From Planctomycetota bacterium (GTDB taxonomy: Bacteria; Planctomycetota; UBA8742; UBA2392), in the NCBI GenBank assembly GCA_020425605.1, contig JAGQRH010000009.1, forward strand, positions 61,031 through 125,030: 64,000 nucleotides of DNA, read 5' to 3'. The translations under genes were made by a program, and so were the position numbers. Positions 7,806 through 17,108 of this stretch are shown piece by piece; position 1 is the stretch's first letter, and each line of letters starts with the position of its first letter. The notes beneath the pieces are model-generated. The model was not told the DNA's origin, ran no database searches, and saw only the letters and a list, made by a program, of their open reading frames with translations.

Positions 7806-9338
7806 ATGGATACCCCTCTTACAGAGGAACAACAGCAGCTTCTGTCTGCATGGCTCGATGGTGAAGTCACCGACGCCGAGAAGCAGGCAGTTGAGCAGCT
7901 TCTGCAGCGCGTAGATGCGAAGCAGTATCTCGAGTCTCTGCGTGCAACCGCGGAACTCGTGACCAAGCACGGTCCTGTGCGCGCGCCGATAGGATTATCA
8001 GGCCGAGTTCTCAGCGAGCTCGAAAAGGACTTCAAGCCAAAGGCAATGGGCCCGGGCAGCGAGCCATTCGAATCCATCCCGACCATCTCATGGCGTACGC
8101 CGCTTTATGCGGTCGCCGCTGCCGTAATTGTCAGCCTTGGGATCATGTTCGGCCCATCACTGTTCGGTCCTGGAGATGCGTCGCCCACGGGCGTTGCGCG
8201 GGGCGTGCTGGACAACATTGCGCCAGCGGCGGCTGACCCCGAAGCTCCGGCCGGCGATGTGGTGGACGAGAGATCTGCGGAAGACTCGCTCGAAAGCCTG
8301 CAGGAAGATGCCAGGTCAACCGACGGTGACAGCGAGAAGTTGCGCAAGGACCTGAGGGAAGTCGAGAAGTCTTCCGATGAACTGCGCCGTGAACTCCGTG
8401 ACGGCAAGAGCGCCGAAGAGAAGGAGAGTTGGGGCGGCGGAAGTGGCGGGAGTGGAAAAACTCGCGGGACGGACCGGGCCAATGATGCCGAGTCGCCCCA
8501 GCAGGATCCAACAGAGTCCAAGAACGAAAGGGCCGAAACCGAGCCGGCGCAACCAAATTCAGCAGCACGCCCCGGTGAGGGCAAGAGTCGTCAGGCAGGC
8601 GAGCCCGGGGCTGACAAGGACAAGCCGGCAGACAATTCCGGCGAAGACGACGCAAACGATGCTGCTCGACTGAAGTCTGGTCGTGAGCCGGCGGCCGGCA
8701 ATGTCCCGACGCCTGAGAGCAGCAAGAAGGAAGACAACGCCAAGCACGACTCCGACGACACGGACACCAAGTCAGGCACGAATCGCGACGGCCAGGACCG
8801 AGGTTTGGCCGGCGGCAAGCCCGAGCCGAAGAAGAAGGGCGACTCAACGGCTCCCGCTCCGGCACCGCCGGAAGCCTCCCCGGCCGAAGAGGGTGGAGAT
8901 GATGGCACGGAGAATTTCGGCAAACGGAAGGACGCACCTGCCCGCGAGGTTGAAATCAGCGACGCTCATTCTTTGACCGCACAGACCGACGTGCTGTGGG
9001 TCAGCAGTCTGTACGGCGACGCCAGCGTTTCTGATGAGGCCGAAGAAGGTGTAGAGAGCATCACTGTGGAGGTCGACGCTGACAAGGTTGCTGAGCTGTT
9101 GTCGGCGCTCCGCAAGTTGGCCAAGGACCAGGGCTATGGCGAGGTTGGCGGCGCAGATGTCGGTGATGCGACGGCCGAGGCACTCGATGACAAGCGCTCA
9201 GAGCGCCACATCAATGGCTACTTGCCGCTGGATGAGCAAGACGCGGAAGAGGCTCCCGCGTTGTCGAACCCGGCTGAGCCGAAGACTCCTGAGGCGCAGG
9301 CGACGGCGCGCGTCAAACTGGTCATCAGGCTGAAGTAG
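7806..9338 (+). CDS. Anti-sigma-like membrane protein, paralogue 2
   Basis: A 510-residue paralogue of the preceding gene. It has the same N-terminal domain (LLSAWLDGEVTDAEKQAVE), the same MGPGSEPFE motif just before the membrane helix (YAVAAAVIVSLGIMFGPSL), the same VSSLYGDASVSD motif and the same C-terminal KLVIRLK. It differs by a much longer charged, probably disordered and partly coiled extracytoplasmic segment, roughly residues 130-370, rich in Glu, Lys, Asp and Gly. No zinc ligands are present. The start is fixed by alignment to the paralogue. It is probably a membrane regulator of ECF sigma activity, or a structural envelope protein that kept the anti-sigma domain. Confidence 0.75.
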   Translation: MDTPLTEEQQQLLSAWLDGEVTDAEKQAVEQLLQRVDAKQYLESLRATAELVTKHGPVRAPIGLSGRVLSELEKDFKPKAMGPGSEPFESIPTISWRTPLYAVAAAVIVSLGIMFGPSLFGPGDASPTGVARGVLDNIAPAAADPEAPAGDVVDERSAEDSLESLQEDARSTDGDSEKLRKDLREVEKSSDELRRELRDGKSAEEKESWGGGSGGSGKTRGTDRANDAESPQQDPTESKNERAETEPAQPNSAARPGEGKSRQAGEPGADKDKPADNSGEDDANDAARLKSGREPAAGNVPTPESSKKEDNAKHDSDDTDTKSGTNRDGQDRGLAGGKPEPKKKGDSTAPAPAPPEASPAEEGGDDGTENFGKRKDAPAREVEISDAHSLTAQTDVLWVSSLYGDASVSDEAEEGVESITVEVDADKVAELLSALRKLAKDQGYGEVGGADVGDATAEALDDKRSERHINGYLPLDEQDAEEAPALSNPAEPKTPEAQATARVKLVIRLK

Positions 9339-9354
9339 CAAGCAGGTGATCCCG

Positions 9355-9377
9355 GCGGCCGGCATCTTGCCGGCCGC
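9355..9377 (+). terminator. GC-rich hairpin after the anti-sigma-like gene
   Basis: Perfect 10-base arms (GCGGCCGGCA and its complement) around TCT, with no clear T-run. It may be a weak terminator between this gene and glnE. Confidence 0.4.
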
Positions 9378-9401
9378 TTCGCAATTTGCCGCGTGCGTGT
9401 G

Positions 9402-9407
9402 TAGATT
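9402..9407 (+). promoter_or_regulatory. -10-like TAGATT, six bases before glnE GTG
   Basis: TAGATT ends exactly six bases before the GTG start. This places the predicted transcript start at or next to the start codon, so the mRNA is probably leaderless. No ribosome-binding site is visible. Confidence 0.5.
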
Positions 9408-9413
9408 CAACGC

Positions 9414-12400
9414 GTGACCGACCCCGACCCGAGATCTTTCGATTGGCCCATTCCTGAGCCCGGCAGCCTTGAGGAAGAGGCTCTGCAGGAATCGCTCCAG
9501 TACGCCTCTGAAGGCATACAGGAAGATCTTCGCTTGCTGGATTCCGGCCAGGCGACAGAATTCATCGACCTGCTATCAAGGACGTTTGATGAGTCGCCCG
9601 CGCCCACCGAGTCCGTCGCCGCGCTGGAGCGGTTGTTCTACACGCAGGAAGATGCAGTCACTGATTTCGTGGGCGCCGCACTGGCCGACCCGGCTGCCTT
9701 CCGTCGTTTGTTCGTGCTGTTGGGACATTCGCGACATCTGGGCGGCTATCTGATCCGCGAGGGCTGGCGCGAGTTCCTGCGTACACCGGTTGAAGACTTG
9801 CAACGTGCCGTCACGGCAATCGAGGTCGCTGAAGCGGCCCGTGGACGCATCCTTGCGGGGCAAGACGCCGGCGATGCCTTGAGGCTGAACCATCATTCGT
9901 TCGCGACGCGAGTGCTGTACCACGAAGTCGCCCTGGCCCGCCCGCTTGAAGAAGTCGCATGGGAAGTCAGCGAGCTTGCGGATGCCGCACTGGCAGTGGC
10001 GCTGGAGCAGGCTTACGCGACTCTGCAAGCGAAGCGCGGCCTGACTCGGCCGGAAGACTTCAAGCTTTGTGTACTGGCCATGGGCAAGCACGGCGCGCGC
10101 GAGCTGAACTACTCATCGGACATTGACCTGATATTCGTATACGACGGAAACGGCCCCGGGCGTATGGACGCGCAGGCCTATGCGGTCAAGCTCGTTGAAA
10201 CCCTGATTCCATTGCTGGATTCAGTGACAGAGCATGGCCATGTCTTCCGTGTGGATACCCGCTTGCGCCCCGAGGGCAAGCGCGGCCGGCTGGCGCGCAG
10301 GGTCGAGTCCACCGTCGAATACTACTACAGCTTCGGAAGCACCTGGGAGCGGCAGGCGCTGATCAAGGCCCGTGCCTGCGCCGGCGACCTGGAAATCGGC
10401 GAACAGCTGCTGGAAAGGCTGCAGGGTTGGGTCTACCGCAAGTACCTCACCCTTGAAGAAATCAACCAGATCAAGTCTCTCAAGCGGCGCATTGAGCAGC
10501 GCACGGAGCAGCGAGACGAGCAGTTCACCGACGTGAAGACCGGGTTCGGCGGTATCCGGGACATTGAGTTCGCGACGCAGTTCCTGCAGCTGATGAACGG
10601 TGGGCGCATGCCGGAAGTTCGGGTTCGTGCGACGCTCCCGGCGCTGGAAGCGCTCAAGACGGCAGGTGCGCTGAAGCCGACTGAGGCTGAAACCCTTGCC
10701 GCAGCCTATCGATTTCTGCGCAGCGTGGAGCATCGGCTACAGGTTTGGGATGACGCCCAGACCCACACCGTCCCGGCCGACCCAGCAGATCTGCTTCGGC
10801 TTGGCCGAGCGATGGGCTATCGCGGCAAACGCACGATGGACCCTGCCCGTGTGCTGGTTCACGACCTGCAGTCCCACACGATGAAGGCACGTGGGCTGAT
10901 GCTGCGTCTGTTTGCCGACCTGTTTGACAACCAGGGCGCGTCGGCCGAATCGGAGCTGGTGCTTGACCCGGATATCACGTCAGAAGCGGCCAGGCCGCTT
11001 CTGCAAAGCTACGGCTTCAAGGACGCGGACACCGCCTTTCAAGCGATCCGCGATCTCGCTCGTGAGTCTGCCGGCCAGATGATGTACGAGGCGCGAGCCC
11101 GCAAGTACCTCGCGTCCATGATGCCGGCACTGCTCGAGTTCTGCGGCAACTCGCCGGATGCCGATTTCACGCTGCGCAATTTCGAGCGCATTACCGGCGC
11201 GCTTGGCGCAAAGGCCATCCTGTTCGAGCTTGTCGCCGAGGACCCGCGCGCCCTGCTTCTGTTCGGCTCGATTGCCGCAAACTCGAACTGGTTGACGGAA
11301 ATTCTGGTGCGCAGGCCGGGGCTGGTCGACGAATTCATCGAGGAATTGCAGACCATGCATTCGCTCGATCGGGCGAGCTTGCGGCGCCAACTCGGTGAGC
11401 GCATGCAGGTCGCAGCAGACGTGACCGACGCGCTTTTCTGGGAGCGCGATGTCGAATTGCTGAGGATCGGGTTGTTCGACCTGACCGGTCGAACGCCGCT
11501 GCCCGAGACGTTGCGTGAGCTGTGTGCGCTGAGCGAAGTGGTGCTCGATGCCGCCCTGGACGTAGCCATTGGCGACGTAGCAGGGAGGCAGGACTCGCAA
11601 CTAAGGGGCGATCCACGCGAGCACCTGGTCGTCGTCGGCATGGGCAAACTGGGCTCCGGCGCGATGAATTACGCGAGCGACCTTGATCTGGTGTTCGCAT
11701 ACGACCCCGGCGCGTTCGATGAGCCGGCCCTGGCGCAGGCGTTCTATTCCAAGGTCGTGCGGCGGCTGCTTTCGTTGCTCAGTGCAACCGGCGAGCGCGG
11801 GCGGTTGTATGAAGTCGACATGCGCCTGCGCCCGCGCGGAAGCGCCAGTACTCTTGCAGTGACGCTGGACGAGCTGCAACGCTACCTCAGCACTGAGGCC
11901 GGCTTCTGGGAGCGGCTGGCCGGCTGCCGGGCACGAATCCTGAATCCCGATGCACCGGCATCGGTCAGGGCGCGGCAAATCTTCGACGAGTTCGTTTACG
12001 GCTCAGGCGCCGACGCCGCCGAGACCCGCAGCATGCGCGAAAGGCTTGAACGCGAGTCGCCCCGCAACGCGCTCAAGCGTGGGCCGGGCGGCACTCTCGA
12101 TATCGAGTTCCTGCTGGCGCATCTGCAACTGAAGCATGCGGCGCAGGTACCTGCGCTGAAGCAGCCGGACCTGTGGGAGGTGCTGGCCATTGCCCGTGAC
12201 CATGCACTGATCGATGCGCGCAGCTATGACGCAATCGCCGGCTCGTATGCCTACCTGCGCCAGGTGGTCAATCGCCTGCAGATCCTCGATGGTGTATCCA
12301 GGCACGAGCTGCCCGACGGCGATGAGCTGGAAGCATTTGCGCGACGCATGGGCTATAGCAGCGGCGGCGGGCTTGGTGCCACAGGCCAGTTGTCGGAAGA

Positions 12401-12455
12401 GCTCGAATGGCACCGGCACAGCGCGCGCAAGATGTTCGATAAGTACGTCGTGTGA
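9414..12455 (+). CDS. glnE: Glutamine synthetase adenylyltransferase / deadenylylase
   Basis: A 1013-residue bifunctional enzyme that adds AMP to, and removes it from, a tyrosine of glutamine synthetase in response to PII, tuning nitrogen assimilation. It has the two expected nucleotidyltransferase halves. The N-terminal adenylyl-removing half has the metal-binding motif YSSDIDLIFVYD near residue 235, and the C-terminal adenylylating half has YASDLDLVFAYDP near residue 755. Both are followed by helical segments (GFGGIRDIEF and RGPGGTLDIEFLL). Length is slightly above the usual 950 residues. It begins with GTG and appears leaderless. No glutamine synthetase or PII gene lies nearby. Confidence 0.96.
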   Translation: MTDPDPRSFDWPIPEPGSLEEEALQESLQYASEGIQEDLRLLDSGQATEFIDLLSRTFDESPAPTESVAALERLFYTQEDAVTDFVGAALADPAAFRRLFVLLGHSRHLGGYLIREGWREFLRTPVEDLQRAVTAIEVAEAARGRILAGQDAGDALRLNHHSFATRVLYHEVALARPLEEVAWEVSELADAALAVALEQAYATLQAKRGLTRPEDFKLCVLAMGKHGARELNYSSDIDLIFVYDGNGPGRMDAQAYAVKLVETLIPLLDSVTEHGHVFRVDTRLRPEGKRGRLARRVESTVEYYYSFGSTWERQALIKARACAGDLEIGEQLLERLQGWVYRKYLTLEEINQIKSLKRRIEQRTEQRDEQFTDVKTGFGGIRDIEFATQFLQLMNGGRMPEVRVRATLPALEALKTAGALKPTEAETLAAAYRFLRSVEHRLQVWDDAQTHTVPADPADLLRLGRAMGYRGKRTMDPARVLVHDLQSHTMKARGLMLRLFADLFDNQGASAESELVLDPDITSEAARPLLQSYGFKDADTAFQAIRDLARESAGQMMYEARARKYLASMMPALLEFCGNSPDADFTLRNFERITGALGAKAILFELVAEDPRALLLFGSIAANSNWLTEILVRRPGLVDEFIEELQTMHSLDRASLRRQLGERMQVAADVTDALFWERDVELLRIGLFDLTGRTPLPETLRELCALSEVVLDAALDVAIGDVAGRQDSQLRGDPREHLVVVGMGKLGSGAMNYASDLDLVFAYDPGAFDEPALAQAFYSKVVRRLLSLLSATGERGRLYEVDMRLRPRGSASTLAVTLDELQRYLSTEAGFWERLAGCRARILNPDAPASVRARQIFDEFVYGSGADAAETRSMRERLERESPRNALKRGPGGTLDIEFLLAHLQLKHAAQVPALKQPDLWEVLAIARDHALIDARSYDAIAGSYAYLRQVVNRLQILDGVSRHELPDGDELEAFARRMGYSSGGGLGATGQLSEELEWHRHSARKMFDKYVV

Positions 12456-12462
12456 ATCACTT

Positions 12463-13224
12463 CTAGCGGCTGTAGCTCTCGCCTTCTTTCAATTGCAGGG
12501 TCCGTCCGTCTTTGGCGAGCAGCGTGGCGATGATGATTTCGTGGGTGTCGCCGGGGAACTCAAAGTCAATTTTAACTTCGCGACCCGCTGAGTCTTTCAG
12601 CGGCTGCCCGCTCGCCGTGGTGAGCGGCAGGCTCGCGTTCTCCTTTGATTCGGCTACGCCGATGCTGAGCTTTGTCAGGACCGGACCCAGCCGAAAGTCC
12701 TCAACCGAATCAAGCTCATCGACGTAAGCCAGGTCACCTATGGCATCGCCCATTTTCTGGACGAACTGCGCCGAAACACGTCGGCCGCGGCGGAACACCA
12801 CGACCTCGAATAGCGCGCGATCGATGGAGCCGCCAAGAAACGTGATCTTTGCGCTGCCGCCGACCAGAATCTCGGCAGGCTCGGACAGGGCGCTGTTCTT
12901 GGAGCCCTTGATGGTCTGAACCCGATATTGGTAAGTCTGGCCTAGCGTGACCTTGTCGTCGCTGAATCGCAGGTCAGACGCCGGCACCCGGCCAACTTCC
13001 ACGAATTGCTGGCCGTCACTCGTGCCGCGGTAAATCACCACAGTCTCCGGCTTCGGCTTGGCAGGCAGGCTCCAGGCAATGCTGACGCTATCGCCGGCCG
13101 CGATCGCCAGCGGGGCATTCGGCTGTGGCAACTCGGCTACCTGGGCACTTGTGTGTAGCGCGGTCCAGGCGGCGACTGCAATCACCACGGGAAAGACCAG
13201 ATAAAGGGCGATTCCTTTCAGCAT
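12463..13224 (-). CDS. Membrane-anchored fibronectin-III-like protein
   Basis: A 253-residue protein with an N-terminal hydrophobic segment (IALYLVFPVVIAVAAWTAL) acting as signal or anchor. Residues from about 45 to 130 look like a fibronectin type III domain (SVSIAWSLPAKPKPETVVIYRG, then TYQYRVQTIKGSKNSALSEP). The rest is beta-rich with no known motif. The start was set at the ATG just before the hydrophobic segment; the frame extends 29 codons further upstream without support and would run toward mgtE. It is convergent with glnE and divergent from mgtE. Its function is unknown, probably an exported structural or binding protein. Confidence 0.7.
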   Translation of the reverse strand: MLKGIALYLVFPVVIAVAAWTALHTSAQVAELPQPNAPLAIAAGDSVSIAWSLPAKPKPETVVIYRGTSDGQQFVEVGRVPASDLRFSDDKVTLGQTYQYRVQTIKGSKNSALSEPAEILVGGSAKITFLGGSIDRALFEVVVFRRGRRVSAQFVQKMGDAIGDLAYVDELDSVEDFRLGPVLTKLSIGVAESKENASLPLTTASGQPLKDSAGREVKIDFEFPGDTHEIIIATLLAKDGRTLQLKEGESYSR

Positions 13225-13288
13225 CGTTGTAATTGTGGCTTGTGGTGGGGGCGTGGGGAATGCCAAATCCCCAGCCTCGGAGATGTCT

Positions 13289-14665
13289 ATGGTGCTGGGC
13301 AAACTGATCACGCCCGAAGTTGAGGAAATGCTGCGCAGCGGGGATTACACCGGCTTCCGCGCGCTTTCTGAGGAATTGCACCCGGCCGACATGGCCGAGA
13401 TCATTGAGTCCGTGCCGGAAGAGCGGCTGCTGGTTGGTTTCATAGCCGTGGCGCGCGAGTTGCAGCCGGATGTGTTCGAGTACCTGTCGCCCGATGCGCA
13501 GACCCGCCTTCTGCACGAGTTCAAGCCTGAGGTGCTGTCGCGGATCCTGAACGACCTGTCCGACGACGTTCGTACCGAGTTGCTGGGCGAGTTGCCCGGG
13601 CAAGTGACGCGGCGCCTGCTGGAGTCGCTCGAGCCCGATGAGCGAAAGCGCGCGTTGGCGCTGCTTGGCTATCCGCCAGACAGCGCCGGTCGATTGATGA
13701 CGCCGCAGTTCCTGCACGTCAAAGCCGACGCGACCGCGGCCGAGGTTCTCGACAAAGTCCGCCGTCTGGCTGACGAGGTCGAGACGGTCTACGTCATCTA
13801 CGTGATCGATAGCCAGAATCGTCTGACCGGCACCGCCAGTCTGCGTGACGTGGTGATTGCCCGCGCTGACCAGAAGGTCACGGAGTTCATGACCGAAGCG
13901 GTCATCTCGGTGAAGACGACGGACGACCGCGAAGATGTGCTGGTCAAGCTACGTGAGTACGACTTGCTGGCCGTGCCCGTCGTGGACTCGCAGGACAAGC
14001 TGGTGGGCATCGTCACGTTCGACGACCTGTCGGACGTTGCCGAAGAAGAGGCCACGGAAGACATCCTGAAAATGCACGGTGTTGCGACCGCGCAGGATGA
14101 TTACTTCTCAGCCAGTTATGCAAAGCGCTTTCGGAGTCGCGTTGTCTGGCTGGTAGCGCTGGCCGTGGTTGGCACCGGTAGCGTGCTCGTGCAGCAGGCG
14201 TACAACCCGATCATTGCCCAGCTTTCGCTCCTGGCAGCTTACATTTCGCTGCTGACTGCATCCGGCGGCAACGTCGGTACCCAGAGCGCCGGTATTCTGA
14301 TTCGCGCGATCTCGACTGACGAAGTGGACGGCAGGGAGTTGCGTCGCATCTTCCTCGGTGAAGTGATTATCGGCGTGGCACTGGCGCTGACACTGTCTGC
14401 CATCGCAACGGTGCTGGTTCTGACGCGCGGTGCGGAGCCACAGGTACTTGGCGGTCACGCAGTGGGCGAAGTGGCCATTATCGTGGGTGTTTCAATGTTC
14501 CTGGCCGTGATGACTACGAATACATTGGGCGCCGCCATTCCGCTCATCATGCGCAAGATCGGCGTCGACCCGGCCGTGACGGCCGGCCCGTTCATCACCA
14601 CGGCCGCAGACATCCTGACCGTGCTGGTCTACTTCAACATCGCACAGGCGATTATTCTTGAGTAA
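13289..14665 (+). CDS. mgtE: Magnesium transporter MgtE
   Basis: A 458-residue Mg2+ channel of the MgtE family. The N-terminal superhelical domain spans about residues 10-120 (HPADMAEIIESVPEE, FEYLSPDAQTRLLHEF), then a CBS pair at about 125-245 (GRLMTPQFLHV, VPVVDSQDKLVGIVTFDDL), and five membrane helices from about residue 285. The pore signature region LLTASGGNVGTQS is present. The N and CBS domains gate the pore by binding Mg2+. An ATG six bases upstream is possible, but GGAG sits correctly spaced for this ATG. It imports Mg2+ at the cytoplasmic membrane. Confidence 0.95.
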   Translation: MVLGKLITPEVEEMLRSGDYTGFRALSEELHPADMAEIIESVPEERLLVGFIAVARELQPDVFEYLSPDAQTRLLHEFKPEVLSRILNDLSDDVRTELLGELPGQVTRRLLESLEPDERKRALALLGYPPDSAGRLMTPQFLHVKADATAAEVLDKVRRLADEVETVYVIYVIDSQNRLTGTASLRDVVIARADQKVTEFMTEAVISVKTTDDREDVLVKLREYDLLAVPVVDSQDKLVGIVTFDDLSDVAEEEATEDILKMHGVATAQDDYFSASYAKRFRSRVVWLVALAVVGTGSVLVQQAYNPIIAQLSLLAAYISLLTASGGNVGTQSAGILIRAISTDEVDGRELRRIFLGEVIIGVALALTLSAIATVLVLTRGAEPQVLGGHAVGEVAIIVGVSMFLAVMTTNTLGAAIPLIMRKIGVDPAVTAGPFITTAADILTVLVYFNIAQAIILE

Positions 14666-14675
14666 GCCCGGCGGC

Positions 14676-15800
14676 CTAGTGGCGCTCGGACAGGTTCAGG
14701 ATGATCGCGGTAACAACCACCAGCACCAGGCTGAGCGGGATCAGCTTCTTCCAGCCAAGGTTCATCAGCTGGTCAAAGCGGAAGCGCGGCAGCGTCCAGC
14801 GCACCTGAATGTAGAGCCACAGGAAGGCCCCGACCTTCAAGCAGAAGATCAGCGGGCCGGCAAGGCTGGCCACAAAGGTGTCCGCGCGTGGGTCGATGCC
14901 CGGGAACGTCCAGCCGCCCAGGAACAGCAGCACGACCAGGCAGCTCTGAATCACCATTCCGTAGTATTCGCCAAGAAAGAACATGGCGAACTTCATACTT
15001 CCGAACTCGGTGTGGTAGCCGCCGATCAGCTCAGCTTCGGCTTCCGGGAAGTCGAACGGCAGGCGATTGGACTCTGCGTATGCGCAGATCGAAAAGATAA
15101 TGAATGCAAGCCAGCCCAGGGGGCCTCGCACGATACCCCAGCCGTGGTCGGCCTGGTTCAGGGCCATGTCGCCAAGATCAAGCGTTCCGTAGGTCATGAT
15201 CATGGCCAGGATCACCATGAACATCGCGGCTTCGTAGCTGATCAACTGCGCGCCCGCGCGGACTGCGCCGAACAGGCTGTACTTGTTGTTGCTGGCCCAG
15301 CCGCCGAGTGACAGGCCGTGGACCGCGAGGCTCAGGAAAGCCAGAGCAAACAGGACGCCTACCCCGAAGTCGGCAATCTGGTAGTTCACAAAGAAGTGGC
15401 TGCCGTCCTCAAACGTGTAGGTGAATCCGTGGCCCCAAGGGATCACCGCAAAGGCCATCGCGATCGGCGCAAAGACAAGCGCCGGTGCCAGGACGAACAG
15501 CACTTTGCTGGCCCGTCGTGGGATGAAGTCTTCCTTGAGGATCAGCTTGAACATGTCGGCCAGCGGCTGCAGCAGGCCGAACATTCCCCAGCCGGCCAGC
15601 GGGCCGAAGATCTTCCAGTTGGGCAGGCCGACCTTGGTCGGTCCGTCGCGAAGCTGGATCCACGCCGCCATCTTGCGCTCAAGCCAGATCATGCCGGGGA
15701 TTACGGTCATGATCACGCCAAACACAACCAGCACCTTCGCTGCATTAAACAGCAGCTCAAGCGCGGTTCGGGCGGTTTCGGATACTTCTGCGAGAAACAT
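14676..15800 (-). CDS. nuoH: NADH-quinone oxidoreductase subunit H
   Basis: A 374-residue multi-helix membrane subunit of respiratory complex I, which forms part of the quinone chamber. Signature stretches include RKMAAWIQLRDGPTKVG, PLADMFKLILKEDF, GWASNNKYSLFGAVR and NRLPFDFPEAEAELIGGY. Length is close to the family norm. It stands alone: neither flank holds other nuo genes, so the rest of complex I must be elsewhere. It is convergent with mgtE and divergent from queG. No strong ribosome-binding site is seen before the ATG. Confidence 0.96.
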   Translation of the reverse strand: MFLAEVSETARTALELLFNAAKVLVVFGVIMTVIPGMIWLERKMAAWIQLRDGPTKVGLPNWKIFGPLAGWGMFGLLQPLADMFKLILKEDFIPRRASKVLFVLAPALVFAPIAMAFAVIPWGHGFTYTFEDGSHFFVNYQIADFGVGVLFALAFLSLAVHGLSLGGWASNNKYSLFGAVRAGAQLISYEAAMFMVILAMIMTYGTLDLGDMALNQADHGWGIVRGPLGWLAFIIFSICAYAESNRLPFDFPEAEAELIGGYHTEFGSMKFAMFFLGEYYGMVIQSCLVVLLFLGGWTFPGIDPRADTFVASLAGPLIFCLKVGAFLWLYIQVRWTLPRFRFDQLMNLGWKKLIPLSLVLVVVTAIILNLSERH

Positions 15801-15842
15801 GCCAACCCCATGGATTGCGCGGTTACATTAGCGCCCGTAAAG

Positions 15843-17003
15843 ATGGATGCAACGGGTTTGATCCACACCAGGCGGCTTCGCGCGTTGACTGAAAACACAC
15901 TCAAGCAGGCGATCGTGCAAGCCGCAAAAAGGCTTGGTTTCGGCCATGTCGGGTTTTGCACGGCCGAAGAGTCGCCGCACGCACACTATGTCGATGAATG
16001 GCTCGCCAACGGTCGGCACGGAACCATGGACTGGCTGGCCAAGTACCCCGCCACGCGCAAGGATATCCGGTCACGCTATCCGTGGGCGCGCTCGTTCATC
16101 ACACTGAGCATGGACTACGCCCATGATTTGCCGGACAGGCTGCCGGCCAAGTCAATGCTGCCCGGTATCGCCCGTTACGCCCGGGGCGCCGACTATCACG
16201 AGACATACAAGGAAAGGCTGAAGAAGCTCGAGGATGATGTGCTGCGCATCGGTGGGCCGGAAAGCCGCGCGATGTGGTACCAGGACACCGGCGCATTTCT
16301 TGAGCGCGAAATCACGGCCAAGTCAGGTTTGGGATGGGTCGGCAAGAACACCATGCTGATCGATCCGCGACGCGGAAGCTGGACGCTGCTGGCACTGGTG
16401 GTAACCAGCATCGAGTTGCCACCCGACAAGCCGGGCGCCGACCATTGCGGCACCTGCACTAGATGCCTCGACGCGTGCCCAACGGACGCATTCCCGGCGC
16501 CGTACCAACTGGATGCCACCCGCTGCATCAGTTACCTGACGATTGAGCACGATGGGCCGATTGATCCAGCATTGCGTAAGGGTATGGGCGAGTTGCTGTT
16601 CGGCTGCGACATCTGCAATGAAGTCTGCCCGTGGAACAGCAAAGCGCCCGAGATCACGCCCGACGTGCCCAAGGGCCTCGCCGACCTGACCCTTTCCAAG
16701 ATCTTCACCGGCAAGCCGGAGCACCTTGAGAAGCGTATTGCCGGGACGCCTCTCCAACGCGCCGGTGTCGGACGCCTGAAACGAAACGCGGCAATTGTGG
16801 CCGGCAATCTTCAGGATGTTTCGCTTCTGCCGTCGCTGGAGCAGGCCCTGATGACCGACGACGAGACGGTGCAGGATGCGGTAATCTGGGCGCTGGCACA
16901 GTACGGCGAGACGGCTCGCGGCGCCCTCGCGCGCGCGCAGAAGTACGTCGTGAGTGATGTGCTGCGCGAGAAGATCATCGACGCGCTTACGGCGTCCCCA
17001 TGA
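15843..17003 (+). CDS. queG: Epoxyqueuosine reductase
   Basis: A 386-residue iron-sulfur and cobalamin enzyme that reduces epoxyqueuosine to queuosine in tRNA, the last step of Q34 modification. Two [4Fe-4S] clusters are shown by CGTCTRCLDACPT and CDICNEVCPW; the upstream half carries the cobalamin-binding and active-site part (WYQDTGAFLEREITAKSGLGWVGKNTM). HEAT-like helices form the C-terminus. The frame is open far upstream over nuoH, so the start is set at the ATG after a -10-like TACATT (15824-15829); a TTG at 15882 just before the conserved N-terminus is the alternative. No other queuosine gene is nearby. Confidence 0.93.
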   Translation: MDATGLIHTRRLRALTENTLKQAIVQAAKRLGFGHVGFCTAEESPHAHYVDEWLANGRHGTMDWLAKYPATRKDIRSRYPWARSFITLSMDYAHDLPDRLPAKSMLPGIARYARGADYHETYKERLKKLEDDVLRIGGPESRAMWYQDTGAFLEREITAKSGLGWVGKNTMLIDPRRGSWTLLALVVTSIELPPDKPGADHCGTCTRCLDACPTDAFPAPYQLDATRCISYLTIEHDGPIDPALRKGMGELLFGCDICNEVCPWNSKAPEITPDVPKGLADLTLSKIFTGKPEHLEKRIAGTPLQRAGVGRLKRNAAIVAGNLQDVSLLPSLEQALMTDDETVQDAVIWALAQYGETARGALARAQKYVVSDVLREKIIDALTASP

Positions 17004-17108
17004 TGCGCAAGCTTTGGTAGCGGGTGTTGGCGTCACGCTGGCCAGGGACTTGGCGGCGGTTCATCCCCACGAAAGCATCACTCACCTGCAGGACGAACGC
17101 GACTCTGA

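Noticed and set aside
13225..13311. Upstream extension of the fibronectin-like gene toward mgtE
   Set aside because: The extra 29 residues would precede the hydrophobic signal segment and overlap the mgtE start region.
15318..15842. 175 codons upstream of queG in the same frame
   Set aside because: Antisense to nuoH; the conserved QueG N-terminus begins only after 15843.
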